From NCBI RefSeq assembly GCF_013285155.1, contig NZ_JABTEL010000006.1, positions 124,001 to 188,000 on the forward strand: a stretch of DNA of 64,000 nt, given 5' to 3'. This document shows positions 39,878 through 48,143 of this stretch, one piece after another. Numbering within the stretch: position 1 is the first letter of the stretch; every line of letters begins with the position of its first letter. Under the pieces are notes generated by a model. That model was not told the origin of the DNA. It ran no database searches and saw only the letters and a program-made list of their open reading frames with translations. Origin of the DNA: Winogradskyella undariae. Lineage in GTDB: Bacteria; Bacteroidota; Bacteroidia; Flavobacteriales; Flavobacteriaceae. The translations under genes and the position numbers were made by a program.

Positions 39878-40351
39878 ATGAATTTAGGAATAACTATTAT
39901 TGGAGTTATAGGTGTTGCATGTTGTACATTACCTTTTATATTAACAAATATTAGCAGAAATAAAAAAGGAAAAGAAATATTAAAAGTACTTAAAAATGTT
40001 GCAGAAAAACATCAGGCTAAAATTACAAAGCACGAAATTTGTGGTGCTTACGCCATAGGTATAGATGAATCAAAAAAGGCAGTTTCTTTTGTGTCAAAAA
40101 ATAAAGAAGAGATTATTTCTCAGTATGTAGATCTTTCTACTATTAAAAGTTGTGAGATTAGTAGAGTTAATAGAATATCTGCGAATAAAGGTGAAGTTAT
40201 TGACCGTCTTAGCTTAAAACTTAGTTCTGATGTGAAACAAGAGCCAGACGTTTTCTTAGAATTTTACAATGCAAAAGTTAATTATCAATTTAGTGGTGAA
40301 ATACAATCCATAGAAAAATGGAATCAATTGATTCATGATTTATTGAACTAA
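39878..40351 (+). CDS. Hypothetical membrane-anchored protein
   Basis: 157 residues that I do not recognise. One N-terminal membrane helix (LGITIIGVIGVACCTLPFIL) is followed by a soluble cytoplasmic-looking domain of about 125 residues with alternating beta and Lys-rich helical stretches (HEICGAYAIGIDESKKAVSFV). It resembles small PH-like membrane-associated domains in pattern only. It stands alone, 112 nt after the preceding gene. Confidence 0.6.
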   Translation: MNLGITIIGVIGVACCTLPFILTNISRNKKGKEILKVLKNVAEKHQAKITKHEICGAYAIGIDESKKAVSFVSKNKEEIISQYVDLSTIKSCEISRVNRISANKGEVIDRLSLKLSSDVKQEPDVFLEFYNAKVNYQFSGEIQSIEKWNQLIHDLLN

Positions 40352-40373
40352 AATTAGAAAATTCATATTAAAA

Positions 40374-40419
40374 AAGTGCATAAGGGGTGGGCAGTTATAG
40401 CGACATTACTTATGCACTT
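40374..40419 (+). terminator. Large-loop hairpin after the membrane protein gene
   Basis: AAGTGCATAAG (40374-40384) pairs perfectly with CTTATGCACTT (40409-40419) around a G-rich 24-nt loop. The following DNA is AT-rich rather than a clean T-tract. It is a terminator or a small structured RNA element. Confidence 0.5.
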
Positions 40420-40470
40420 AATTATTATTTAAGATTGTGAAATTTATCTCTAAAACTAACTCTAATCTGT

Positions 40471-40478
40471 TATTTTTG
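40471..40478 (+). promoter_or_regulatory. -7 element for the DUF3124 lipoprotein gene
   Basis: TATTTTTG, 29 bp upstream of the ATG. Confidence 0.5.
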
Positions 40479-40507
40479 TAAAGAACCGTAAATCAACTTA
40501 TTTTATT

Positions 40508-41017
40508 ATGAAAAAAATAATAGTTTTAGTATTAGTACTTTGTGGTTTCTATTCTTGTAAAGAAGTTTCTAGTAATGAGGAATATGAAAAAATTAATTGG
40601 AAAGCTCGTATTACTACAATTAATCCCACGGATTCTCTAGAGTCAGGGAAATCCTATTTGTCTGTTTATTCTCAAATATATAGTTATACGCAGCATAAAA
40701 CGTATAATCTTACAGCAATGATTAGTATTAGAAATACAAGTGAAAAAGACAGTATTTATTTATCAAATATTAAATATTACGATACGCACGGTGTTTTGTT
40801 AAAAACGTATTTTGAAAATCCTGTTTATGTATTACCGATGGAAACTTTAGATATTGTAATCAATGAAATAGATATTGCAGGTGGTACCGGGGGTAATTTT
40901 ATTTTCGATTGGCAAATACCTAAAGATTGTTCTGAACCTATTTTTGAAGGTATTATGACGTCTACATCTGGTCAACAAGGTTTATCATTTCTTACGGAAG
41001 GAAAAAGAATCGATTAA
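40508..41017 (+). CDS. DUF3124 family lipoprotein
   Basis: 169 residues. The lipobox GFYSC places the acylated Cys near residue 17. The remainder is a beta-rich domain with SIRNTSEKDSIYLSNIKYYDTHGVLLKTY and VYVLPMETLDIVI, which fits the DUF3124 family of envelope proteins of unknown function. It is monocistronic under its own promoter word. Confidence 0.8.
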   Translation: MKKIIVLVLVLCGFYSCKEVSSNEEYEKINWKARITTINPTDSLESGKSYLSVYSQIYSYTQHKTYNLTAMISIRNTSEKDSIYLSNIKYYDTHGVLLKTYFENPVYVLPMETLDIVINEIDIAGGTGGNFIFDWQIPKDCSEPIFEGIMTSTSGQQGLSFLTEGKRID

Positions 41018-41114
41018 TTAAAGCTGATTTCTAGTCACTTTTTAAGTGTTTTTTAGATTCTTAAAATTCAAATTATTTAAGAAATAATTCATTCTTAAAA
41101 CTAAAAGGAAGTAT

Positions 41115-41122
41115 TACTTTTG
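41115..41122 (+). promoter_or_regulatory. -7 element abutting the MATE gene start codon
   Basis: TACTTTTG ends 4 bp before the ATG at 41127, predicting a transcript that starts at or next to the start codon. Confidence 0.5.
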
Positions 41123-41126
41123 CGTC

Positions 41127-42506
41127 ATGGTTTTAAGTCATTACACTAAAGAATTTAGATACAATTTACGACTTGCATCGCCTGTAATGTTAGGGATGCT
41201 TGGTCATACTTTTGTGAGTTTTGTAGACAACGTTATGGTTGGTCAGTTGGGAGCTGCGGAATTAGCAGCAGTATCCTTAGGGAATAGTTTTATATTTATT
41301 GCGATGTCTTTGGGTATTGGTTTTTCTACTGCCATTACGCCATTAGTTGCTGAAGCTGATACAGAAAATGATTTTGATAAGGGGAAATCTGTATTTAAAC
41401 ATGGTCTTTTTTTATGTACCGTTTTGGGATTAATATTGTTTGTAATCTTACTATTTGCAAAGCCCTTAATGTACATTATGGATCAGCCAAAAGAGGTTGT
41501 CGACCTGGCGATTCCTTATTTAGACTTAGTGGCTTTTTCTCTCGTGCCTTTAATTGTTTTTCAGGCATTTAAACAATTTAGTGATGGTTTGTCATTAACC
41601 AAATACCCTATGTATGCTACTATTGTTGCCAATTTACTTAATGTAGCAATTAACTATGTTTTAATTTTTGGGAAGTTTGGTTTCCCTGAGATGGGGATTG
41701 TTGGTGCAGCCGTTGGAACTTTAGTGTCTCGTTTTGTTATGGTTGCTTATTTATGGTGGTTACTTGCAAAACGAGAAAAATCTAAAGCGTATGTTACCAA
41801 CCTAAAATTCTTCAACTTAAGTAAAGCACCTATAAAAAAATTAACCAACTTGGGATTGCCTAGTGCATTACAGATGTTTTTTGAAGTTGGTATTTTTACA
41901 GCTGCCGTTTGGTTAAGTGGTACTTTAGGAGCCAATGCACAAGCCGCTAATCAAATTGCATTAAACTTGTCTTCAATGACCTTTATGGTTGCTACAGGAT
42001 TAAGTGTTGCAGCGATGATTAGAGTTGGAAATCAAAAAGGATTAAAAGATTATTCGGCATTAAAACGTATTGCCGAATCGATATTTATGGTTGGGTTTAT
42101 TTTTGCTGTTCTTTTTGCATTATTATTTGTTGTTTTTCATAAGTTCTTACCAACGATGTATGTAGATTTAGATGATCCTATTAATATCGTAGATACTACA
42201 GAAGTGGTAACAGTTGCAGCGACATTGTTGCTAGCCGCAGCGGTTTTTCAAATAACAGACAGTCTTCAGGTTATAGCACTTGGAGCGTTAAGAGGACTAC
42301 AAGATGTTAAAATACCGACTGTAATTACTTTTATATCTTATTGGGTGATAGGTTTTCCTATATCCTATTATTTAGGGAAAGAAGAGGCTTATGGCAGCCT
42401 TGGTATATGGATTGGACTTATTGTAGGTTTAAGTGTCGCGGCTATTATGTTATTTATAAGATTTCATTTGCTGACTAAAAAGTTAATTGTAAAAACATCA
42501 AATTAA
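41127..42506 (+). CDS. MATE family multidrug/cation exporter (NorM-like)
   Basis: 459 residues with 12 predicted membrane helices in two homologous halves, the MATE pattern. The first helix region reads LRLASPVMLGMLGHTFVSFVDNVMVGQLG, matching the NorM entry sequence with the VDxxMVG signature. It exports cationic compounds in exchange for Na+ or H+ across the inner membrane. The start at 41127 gives the expected short cytoplasmic N-terminus, and no other ATG fits upstream. Confidence 0.95.
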   Translation: MVLSHYTKEFRYNLRLASPVMLGMLGHTFVSFVDNVMVGQLGAAELAAVSLGNSFIFIAMSLGIGFSTAITPLVAEADTENDFDKGKSVFKHGLFLCTVLGLILFVILLFAKPLMYIMDQPKEVVDLAIPYLDLVAFSLVPLIVFQAFKQFSDGLSLTKYPMYATIVANLLNVAINYVLIFGKFGFPEMGIVGAAVGTLVSRFVMVAYLWWLLAKREKSKAYVTNLKFFNLSKAPIKKLTNLGLPSALQMFFEVGIFTAAVWLSGTLGANAQAANQIALNLSSMTFMVATGLSVAAMIRVGNQKGLKDYSALKRIAESIFMVGFIFAVLFALLFVVFHKFLPTMYVDLDDPINIVDTTEVVTVAATLLLAAAVFQITDSLQVIALGALRGLQDVKIPTVITFISYWVIGFPISYYLGKEEAYGSLGIWIGLIVGLSVAAIMLFIRFHLLTKKLIVKTSN

Positions 42507-42568
42507 ATTCTGATTTTATAAGCCTATTCGATATTTCAATATTAATCGAACAGCTCAAGCAAAATCGA

Positions 42569-42576
42569 TATATTTG
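42569..42576 (+). promoter_or_regulatory. -7 element for the small acidic protein-PAP2 operon
   Basis: TATATTTG, 55 bp upstream of the ATG at 42632. Confidence 0.5.
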
Positions 42577-42631
42577 CAACTTAAGTTAAATTTTACACCA
42601 AGTCTCAGGCTTCAAATATTATATTTATTAC

Positions 42632-42859
42632 ATGGAACTACCAAAATTCATATTAGGTGATAACACAGATTATCCGAATGCAATTTTTATTATTCATACA
42701 GAATTCCCGCGCTTTATCATTAATCTTGAAGATGATGAAGTAGAATGGTTTGAAGAATTTGATCAGCACGACGAAAAGGAATTAGAGAGTGAAACTGAAA
42801 ATTATATTCAAGAAGCTACTGATTTTTACGATAGAGAAATAGCGAGATACGACGATTAA
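42632..42859 (+). CDS. Small acidic protein, unknown function
   Basis: 75 residues, very acidic, with many Glu and Asp in the C-terminal half (EDDEVEWFEEFDQHDEKE) and a hydrophobic N-terminal third (NAIFIIHTEFPRFIIN). It has no signal peptide. I recall similar small acidic proteins in Flavobacteriaceae but no function. It is 2 nt upstream of the PAP2 gene, so the two form an operon. Confidence 0.7.
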   Translation: MELPKFILGDNTDYPNAIFIIHTEFPRFIINLEDDEVEWFEEFDQHDEKELESETENYIQEATDFYDREIARYDD

Positions 42860-42861
42860 TA

Positions 42862-43428
42862 ATGTTAGAGCAACTTATAGAATTAGATAAAAGCCTGTTT
42901 TTATATCTCAATAATTTGGGGTCTGAATCTTGGGATGGATTATGGTTAGTGATTACTAATAAACTGTGTTCTATTCCGTTATATGCTGTATTACTCTTCT
43001 TGATTTATAAGAAATATGGCTGGAAAGGGATTTTATTATTGGTTTTTGTTGTTGCTGCAATGATTACATTTACAGATCAAATTACCAATGTTTTTAAAGA
43101 TACTTTTCAAAGAGCACGTCCTTGTAGGGCAGAAGGTATTATGGATTTAACACGTTTTGTTGCTCCTCGTTGTGGAAAATATGGTTTTTTCTCTGGTCAT
43201 GCCTCTAACTCTATGGCCGTGGCTATTTTTACAGGTTTACTTTTAAAACCTTACTTTAAAAACTTAATCTATCTACTTGTTATTTGGAGTTTAATTGTGG
43301 CTTACAGTCGCATTTATGTAGGTGTGCACTATCCTTTAGATATCCTTTGTGGTCTAACTTTTGGAACGATTACAGGGTTTGGATTTTATAAACTTTATAA
43401 TTATCTTTTTAAAAGATATGTAGCTTAA
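42862..43428 (+). CDS. PAP2-family membrane phosphatase
   Basis: 188 residues with about six membrane helices. The three phosphatase motifs are present: KDTFQRARP (KxxxxxxRP), FFSGHASNS (SGH) and SRIYVGVHYPLD (SRxxxxxHxxxD). Enzymes of this type remove phosphate from undecaprenyl-PP, phosphatidyl-glycerophosphate or lipid A at the periplasmic face. Its position facing a lipid-sugar operon (43459-46412) fits a lipid-carrier or lipid A role, but this is inference. It follows the small acidic gene by 2 nt. Confidence 0.93.
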   Translation: MLEQLIELDKSLFLYLNNLGSESWDGLWLVITNKLCSIPLYAVLLFLIYKKYGWKGILLLVFVVAAMITFTDQITNVFKDTFQRARPCRAEGIMDLTRFVAPRCGKYGFFSGHASNSMAVAIFTGLLLKPYFKNLIYLLVIWSLIVAYSRIYVGVHYPLDILCGLTFGTITGFGFYKLYNYLFKRYVA

Positions 43429-43458
43429 GTTTTTTAGAAAAAGCTTTTTGAAACCTTT

Positions 43459-45069
43459 TTATTTTCTGGTCAATAAATAGAGTTGATTCACTAATCGAGA
43501 TCTTTCATTTGCACTAGAAAAATTAAAGTCATAAGTCGCTTTAAATTCAATAGTATAAAGTTTAGAAAGTTCTTCTATGTCTTCAGGTTGAGCCGTTGTA
43601 GTTAAGAGTCTGAATTGTTTTTCTTCAGGAATTAAGATACCTTCATCCGTTTTTATACTCGGAATCTTAGCTCCATAATTATAGATCGCTTCAGGTGACA
43701 CACCATCTAATCTGTAAAGCGGAATGGCATCTGATGGTAATTCCGAAAGTGTTTTGTAATCGGGTTGTGCTTGTAACTTGGCTAGCGGTAAAGCTAAAAA
43801 GCCAATGCAAAGCATAAAACTTATTACAAGATAGAAAGCCGATTTAATGTTCTTAGCCTTTAAGCTTTTAAAAAGATAAAATCCAATAAGCGCCAAAACG
43901 AGACTACAGATTATAAACCTTACAAGAACAATTCCTGTTAAAAAAGAACTTATTGAAAAACCAATAACCCAGAATAGGATAGCTATAGTACCAATTAACC
44001 CAAACTGAAAATAAACAGGGAAGGTCTCTTTCTTCGACTTCAAATTTTTGAATTCACGGACTAAATATTCAATATAAAATCCAATATTAAAAGCTAGTGG
44101 AATAAGAACAGGCATTAAGTATCTGGATTTCTTTTCAGGAATAACAGAGAGTAAAATAACAGCTAAAATGGTCCAAAAGAAACTAAATCTATAAGCTTTA
44201 AGATTACTAACTCTAGATTTTAAATAAGGATATAATAAACTAATAAAAGCAGGGATAGTCCATAAACCTGTTTGTATAAAGAAGCTCCAGTAATAGTAAA
44301 AAGGTCTTACATTATAACTGTGCCAATTAGAAGTTTCGCGCTCTGCAATGGCATTAAAAGTTTCTGGATCTGCGATTCTAACATGAAGATACCACCAAGC
44401 GCCTAAAACCAATCCGAAAATTAAAAGACTAAAAAGTTTTAAAAAATGAAGAATTCCTCCTTTAAATTTAAATGCAATACCGTAAGCAATTATAAAAGGT
44501 AAAAATAGAACGTATAATGAAACGGGACCTTTAGATAATACAGAGCAAGCTAAGAATAGTACAAAAAGTAAACTTCTTAAAATAGCAGTTTTACTAGTTT
44601 GAAACATAAGAAACAGCTGATATAAGGCCATAAGCATAAAACCATGGGTGTATATATCCCAAGGAGCTTCAATAGTAATTCCTAAGATGTAAAAAGAGGT
44701 TAACGCAATAAAACCATTAATTAAACTATGCGATGGTGTTAAGTTTAATTTTTTTGACAATAAATAGATTGAAATTCCGATACTCGCAACAAAAAGAAGG
44801 GCAGGCCAACGTAAAGCTAACACAGATGTAATACTAAAAAGATATCCAAAAGCAGCCGTAATCCAAGTTGGTAAAGGTGGTTTCTCATAACGTGCAACGC
44901 CATTCATTGTGGTTAAAACCCAATTGTTATCCGTAAGCATTTCTCTAGCTGAAATAAAATTTCGAGCTTCCATAATCGTCACAGGAATAGCGTCAATGGT
45001 AAAGCCAAGCATGACGATAACAAATAGTAAAAGGCTAGGAATAGGATATTTTTCGATGAACTTAATCAT
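43459..45069 (-). CDS. GT39-like (ArnT/PMT-type) membrane glycosyltransferase
   Basis: 536 residues with roughly 11-13 membrane helices. The first periplasmic loop ARNFISAREMLTDNNWVLTTMNGVARYEKPPLPTW is the GT39/ArnT signature, with its acidic residue and the later Lys-Pro-Pro. This family transfers a sugar from a polyprenyl-phosphate donor to lipid A or protein on the periplasmic side. The gene overlaps the LAB_N gene upstream by 8 nt and forms an operon GT2 - LAB_N - GT39. Confidence 0.92.
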   Translation of the reverse strand: MIKFIEKYPIPSLLLFVIVMLGFTIDAIPVTIMEARNFISAREMLTDNNWVLTTMNGVARYEKPPLPTWITAAFGYLFSITSVLALRWPALLFVASIGISIYLLSKKLNLTPSHSLINGFIALTSFYILGITIEAPWDIYTHGFMLMALYQLFLMFQTSKTAILRSLLFVLFLACSVLSKGPVSLYVLFLPFIIAYGIAFKFKGGILHFLKLFSLLIFGLVLGAWWYLHVRIADPETFNAIAERETSNWHSYNVRPFYYYWSFFIQTGLWTIPAFISLLYPYLKSRVSNLKAYRFSFFWTILAVILLSVIPEKKSRYLMPVLIPLAFNIGFYIEYLVREFKNLKSKKETFPVYFQFGLIGTIAILFWVIGFSISSFLTGIVLVRFIICSLVLALIGFYLFKSLKAKNIKSAFYLVISFMLCIGFLALPLAKLQAQPDYKTLSELPSDAIPLYRLDGVSPEAIYNYGAKIPSIKTDEGILIPEEKQFRLLTTTAQPEDIEELSKLYTIEFKATYDFNFSSANERSRLVNQLYLLTRK

Positions 45070-45685
45070 TGGTTTGTCTAATTAAATAAGCGTTACGGGC
45101 ATAAATTACTAAGCCAAATAAGTGGCCAACAAATAATACAGGATCTTTTCTAATAATAGCATAAGTTAAGATTAAACCTGCACCAATTAAACTCAATACC
45201 CAAAATCCTAAAGGTAAACTAGAGGCTTTGTGACGTTCAGAATGAATCCATTGATAAACAAAACGTAGTGTAAAAACAATTTGTGCTACAATCCCTAAAG
45301 CCAATAACCAAGTTGGTATAGCATCATTTTGAAATAATAAATCGACATCAATTTTATTATTGTTATAATAGAAAAGCACAATTAAAATAGGAACAGCAAA
45401 AAGTAAATATTGTATCACTTTTGGGAATTTTTGCCATTGCCCTTGCAGTTGTAAATTTCGGATATATATATAATATGTTAAACTTTGACCAAGCATAATG
45501 GCAAAGTCTAAGCGTAAATAACCGTAAATAAATAATAAGAAAGAGGCAATTAAGCTTAAGGTCCAAAAGGTATTTGGAGTGATAACTTTACGTTGCTTTT
45601 CTGAGGTGATCCATTGTATAATTAGCCGAGAAGAAAATAAGATCTGAGCTAAGAAACCAATGCTGTAAATAAACCAGTCTTTCAA
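45062..45685 (-). CDS. Tandem LAB_N (lipid-A-disaccharide synthase N-terminal-like) membrane protein
   Basis: 207 residues, two copies of the LAB_N membrane domain at about residues 1-80 and 120-200. Both keep the motif Q-I-x-F-x-x-R-x-x-x-Q-W-x-x-S-E (AQILFSSRLIIQWITSE and AQIVFTLRFVYQWIHSE). These domains resemble small multidrug-resistance-type helices and may flip or present a lipid-linked sugar between GT2 and GT39 steps; that function is inferred from context. It overlaps the GT39 gene by 8 nt and is 1 nt from the GT2 gene. Confidence 0.88.
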   Translation of the reverse strand: MKDWFIYSIGFLAQILFSSRLIIQWITSEKQRKVITPNTFWTLSLIASFLLFIYGYLRLDFAIMLGQSLTYYIYIRNLQLQGQWQKFPKVIQYLLFAVPILIVLFYYNNNKIDVDLLFQNDAIPTWLLALGIVAQIVFTLRFVYQWIHSERHKASSLPLGFWVLSLIGAGLILTYAIIRKDPVLFVGHLFGLVIYARNAYLIRQTND

Positions 45686-45686
45686 A

Positions 45687-46412
45687 TTATACGTTTTCTT
45701 TACTAGATTTTAAAATATCGTAATTGATATATTTTTTCTTCATCCATAAATAAGCAAAACAATCCATTAAAGGACCGAGTAGTCGGTTCCACAGTCCAAA
45801 TTTAGCAGTTCCTGCCATTCTAGGGAAATGTTGTACTGTGATTTGCGTTACACGTCCATTTTGCAACATAATCATTGCGGGTAAAAAACGGTGTGATCCT
45901 CTAAACATTGGGATGCGTTTGGCGTAATCCGTTTTAATTACCTTAAGCGGGCAACCGGTATCATCCATGCCATCATGCGTAAATGCACGTCTTATGCCGT
46001 TGGCAATTTTAGATGACATGTTCTTTACAAAAGAATCTTTTCGGTTAGAGCGTACACCTGTAACCAGTTCGTGTTGACCAATGTGTTCTAAAAGGATATT
46101 AAAATCTTCAGGAGCAGTTTGTAAATCAGAATCTATATAACCTACCAATTCAGTATCTACAGCATCAAACCCAGCCTTAATAGCCGCACTTAAGCCTCTG
46201 TTTTCTTTAAATAAAATATATTCAAACGCTTCATTACGTTTACAAATAGTTTCAATTAAAGCTTGGCTATTATCACTAGAACCATCGTTCACAAATAAGA
46301 TAGCGGTAGATACAGTTGCAATCTTAAGATAGTTAGAAAGTTCCTTTTCTACACGTTCTAGGTTCTCTTCTTCATTATAAACCGGAACTATAATGGTAAA
46401 TTGGTACGTCAT
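45687..46412 (-). CDS. GT2 family glycosyltransferase, dolichol/polyprenyl-phosphate sugar synthase type
   Basis: 241 residues, a single GT-A domain. TIIVPVYNEEENLERV opens it. VNDGSSDNS carries the nucleotide-binding Asp, and YIDSDLQTAPED gives the DxD metal site followed by the D-x-Q pattern of DPM1/ArnC-like enzymes. No membrane helices follow, so it works at the cytoplasmic face, loading a sugar onto undecaprenyl phosphate. It is first in the three-gene operon and has a promoter word at 46435-46442. Confidence 0.93.
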   Translation of the reverse strand: MTYQFTIIVPVYNEEENLERVEKELSNYLKIATVSTAILFVNDGSSDNSQALIETICKRNEAFEYILFKENRGLSAAIKAGFDAVDTELVGYIDSDLQTAPEDFNILLEHIGQHELVTGVRSNRKDSFVKNMSSKIANGIRRAFTHDGMDDTGCPLKVIKTDYAKRIPMFRGSHRFLPAMIMLQNGRVTQITVQHFPRMAGTAKFGLWNRLLGPLMDCFAYLWMKKKYINYDILKSSKENV

Positions 46413-46434
46413 TCGTTTTGTTACTTAATGGGCA

Positions 46435-46442
46435 CAAAAATA
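46435..46442 (-). promoter_or_regulatory. -7 element for the GT2-LAB_N-GT39 operon
   Basis: Reads TATTTTTG on the minus strand, 22 bp upstream of the GT2 start codon. Confidence 0.55.
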
Positions 46443-46537
46443 TCGTTTTTTTGTGTCACGGCATAAGTCTTGTAGTTTAATGTATAGTTGTGGAGAGGTT
46501 TAATCTAGACATTAATTAGTATTCTCCATTTCAACTC

Positions 46538-46666
46538 TTATTTTGTTCGATTTCTCTCGTATTTCAAGTTCATGGAATACTTAATCACATCTTTTTCCTC
46601 ATCAATATATTCAGAGAAACTCTCTGTTTTTTTATTTCCAAAAGAATTATAAATTGAATCTAATAG
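46538..46666 (-). pseudogene. Possible C-terminal gene remnant
   Basis: On the minus strand an open stretch of 42 codons reads like protein (DSIYNSFGNKKTE, SFSEYIDEEKDVIKYSMNLK) and ends in TAA at 46538-46540. An in-frame stop precedes it and it has no good start codon. It lies downstream of the DUF2911 gene. It may be the tail of a decayed gene, but chance cannot be excluded. Confidence 0.2.
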
Positions 46667-46703
46667 CTATAACTAAAAAGACTTCAGTTTATTTAAAGCT
46701 TAA

Positions 46704-47258
46704 TTATTCAACAATATCAATAGGGACTTCAATGAATGTATTATCCCAAGCCATCGTTAATTTTAAATGCCCTGTTTTATTATCAAATGCAATTGTAAAA
46801 CGTTCAACTGTAATATCGAGTTGTTGTGCAGGAACAATAATTTCTAAAGCATCGTAATTAGGATCCCACATAGGTTCCATCTTTTCATTAACACCCCATT
46901 CGTATTGTTTAGAGTTAAACATGACTTTCCAAGAATCTTTCATTGGCACAGTCCAAATGGTATATTTTCCTTTTCTCAATTCAATACCATCAATCATCAA
47001 TGATTTATTGGTTTCAAAAGTCGTTGCTTCGTTGGCTCCTGTTCTCCAAACTTCATCAAAAGGAACAAGTGCTCCAAAAACCTCACGATCGCGTTTAGAA
47101 GGTCTGTTGTATTCTACAGTGATATCCAAATCGTTTAATGAAATCTTTGCAGAATCCTTTGGACTTAAACGTGGAGAGAAAATGTTTTCTACAAAAACAG
47201 AATATGAAAGTAAGCCTAAAGCTAAAATAAACAAAATGATAAGGAGGCGTTTCAGCAT
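46704..47258 (-). CDS. DUF2911 family membrane-anchored protein
   Basis: 184 residues. An N-terminal helix (RLLIILFILALGLLSYSVFV) anchors it, with the rest outside the cytoplasm. The DUF2911 pattern is visible: ITVEYNRPSKRDREVFG, VPFDEVWRTGANEATTFET, LRKGKYTIWTVP and FNSKQYEWG. The function is unknown. It is divergent from the M23 peptidase gene, with the promoter word at 47299-47306 on its own strand. Confidence 0.85.
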   Translation of the reverse strand: MLKRLLIILFILALGLLSYSVFVENIFSPRLSPKDSAKISLNDLDITVEYNRPSKRDREVFGALVPFDEVWRTGANEATTFETNKSLMIDGIELRKGKYTIWTVPMKDSWKVMFNSKQYEWGVNEKMEPMWDPNYDALEIIVPAQQLDITVERFTIAFDNKTGHLKLTMAWDNTFIEVPIDIVE

Positions 47259-47298
47259 GATTATAAATCTTAATAAATTTTAATTTGAAATAATAACA

Positions 47299-47306
47299 CA
47301 AACATA
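47299..47306 (-). promoter_or_regulatory. -7 element for the DUF2911 gene
   Basis: Reads TATGTTTG on the minus strand, about 40 bp upstream of the start codon. Confidence 0.5.
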
Positions 47307-47429
47307 AGTATTCAAGATTTAAAGATAATTCAAATCCCTAACTTTATGATTGGTTAACGTTGAATTTTAAGTTTTTCTTATAAAACGGAAATTATTATTT
47401 TTATAACGGTTCAATTTTCAACCTTATTA

Positions 47430-48120
47430 ATGTATAATTTCTTCTTTTCAATATTTTTTAGAGACATTAAAATCACATCCTTTAATTGATATTTCAGTAA
47501 CTAAAAATGCTTATGCTTCTTTAGATTTATCGGTTAAGAATTCCGAATTAAAACAAGTTAATGTTTCGTCTTCTAAAGATTTGGAAGCGTATATCTGGAA
47601 TTACATGAAAGAAAATAATGCTAAAGTGGCTTTTGGTGGTTATTTAGAACAGCGTGGTATTTATCAACGTAGTGATTATTTTAATCAACTAAATAAAGAA
47701 ACAGAACGTAATATTCACATTGGTATAGATCTTTGGATTGAAGCAAATACAGCGATATTTTCACCTTTAGAAGGGACTATTCATAGTTTTAAAAATAATA
47801 CCAATTATGGAGATTATGGTCCAACTATAGTTTTAAAACATAAAATTGAAGACTTTGAGTTTTACACACTTTATGGGCATTTAAGTTTAGCATCAATTGA
47901 AAACCTGAAAGTTGGAGCAGAGGTGAAGCAAGGAGAACAGATCGCAAATTTAGGGACAGCAGAGGTTAACGGTGACTATCCTCCACATTTACATTTTCAA
48001 ATTATAAAAGATATTGAAGATTATAAAGGTGATTACCCAGGAGTTTCTAATCAAATAGATTTAGAATTTTATAAATTGAATTGTCCTGATCCTAATTTAT
48101 TATTGAAATTGAACAAGTAA
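47430..48120 (+). CDS. M23 family metallopeptidase (peptidoglycan endopeptidase), apparent frameshift near the start
   Basis: The intact downstream frame (47581-48120) encodes a LytM-like domain with NIHIGIDLW (first zinc ligands), YTLYGHLS and PPHLHFQI (H-x-H). It hydrolyses peptidoglycan cross-links; homologues may be cytoplasmic or exported, and no signal is seen here. The same frame stays open upstream to 47431 and reads like protein (ETLKSHPLIDISVTKNAY, SLDLSVKNSE) but has no ATG. An ATG at 47430 lies one frame away, and removing one T from the six-T run at about 47454-47459 would join the two. Either the gene is disrupted, the homopolymer is miscalled, or translation starts at TTG 47581. 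The lipid A deacylase gene follows. Confidence 0.75.
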
Positions 48121-48143
48121 AACCTAAGCTTTAATATTCTCGT

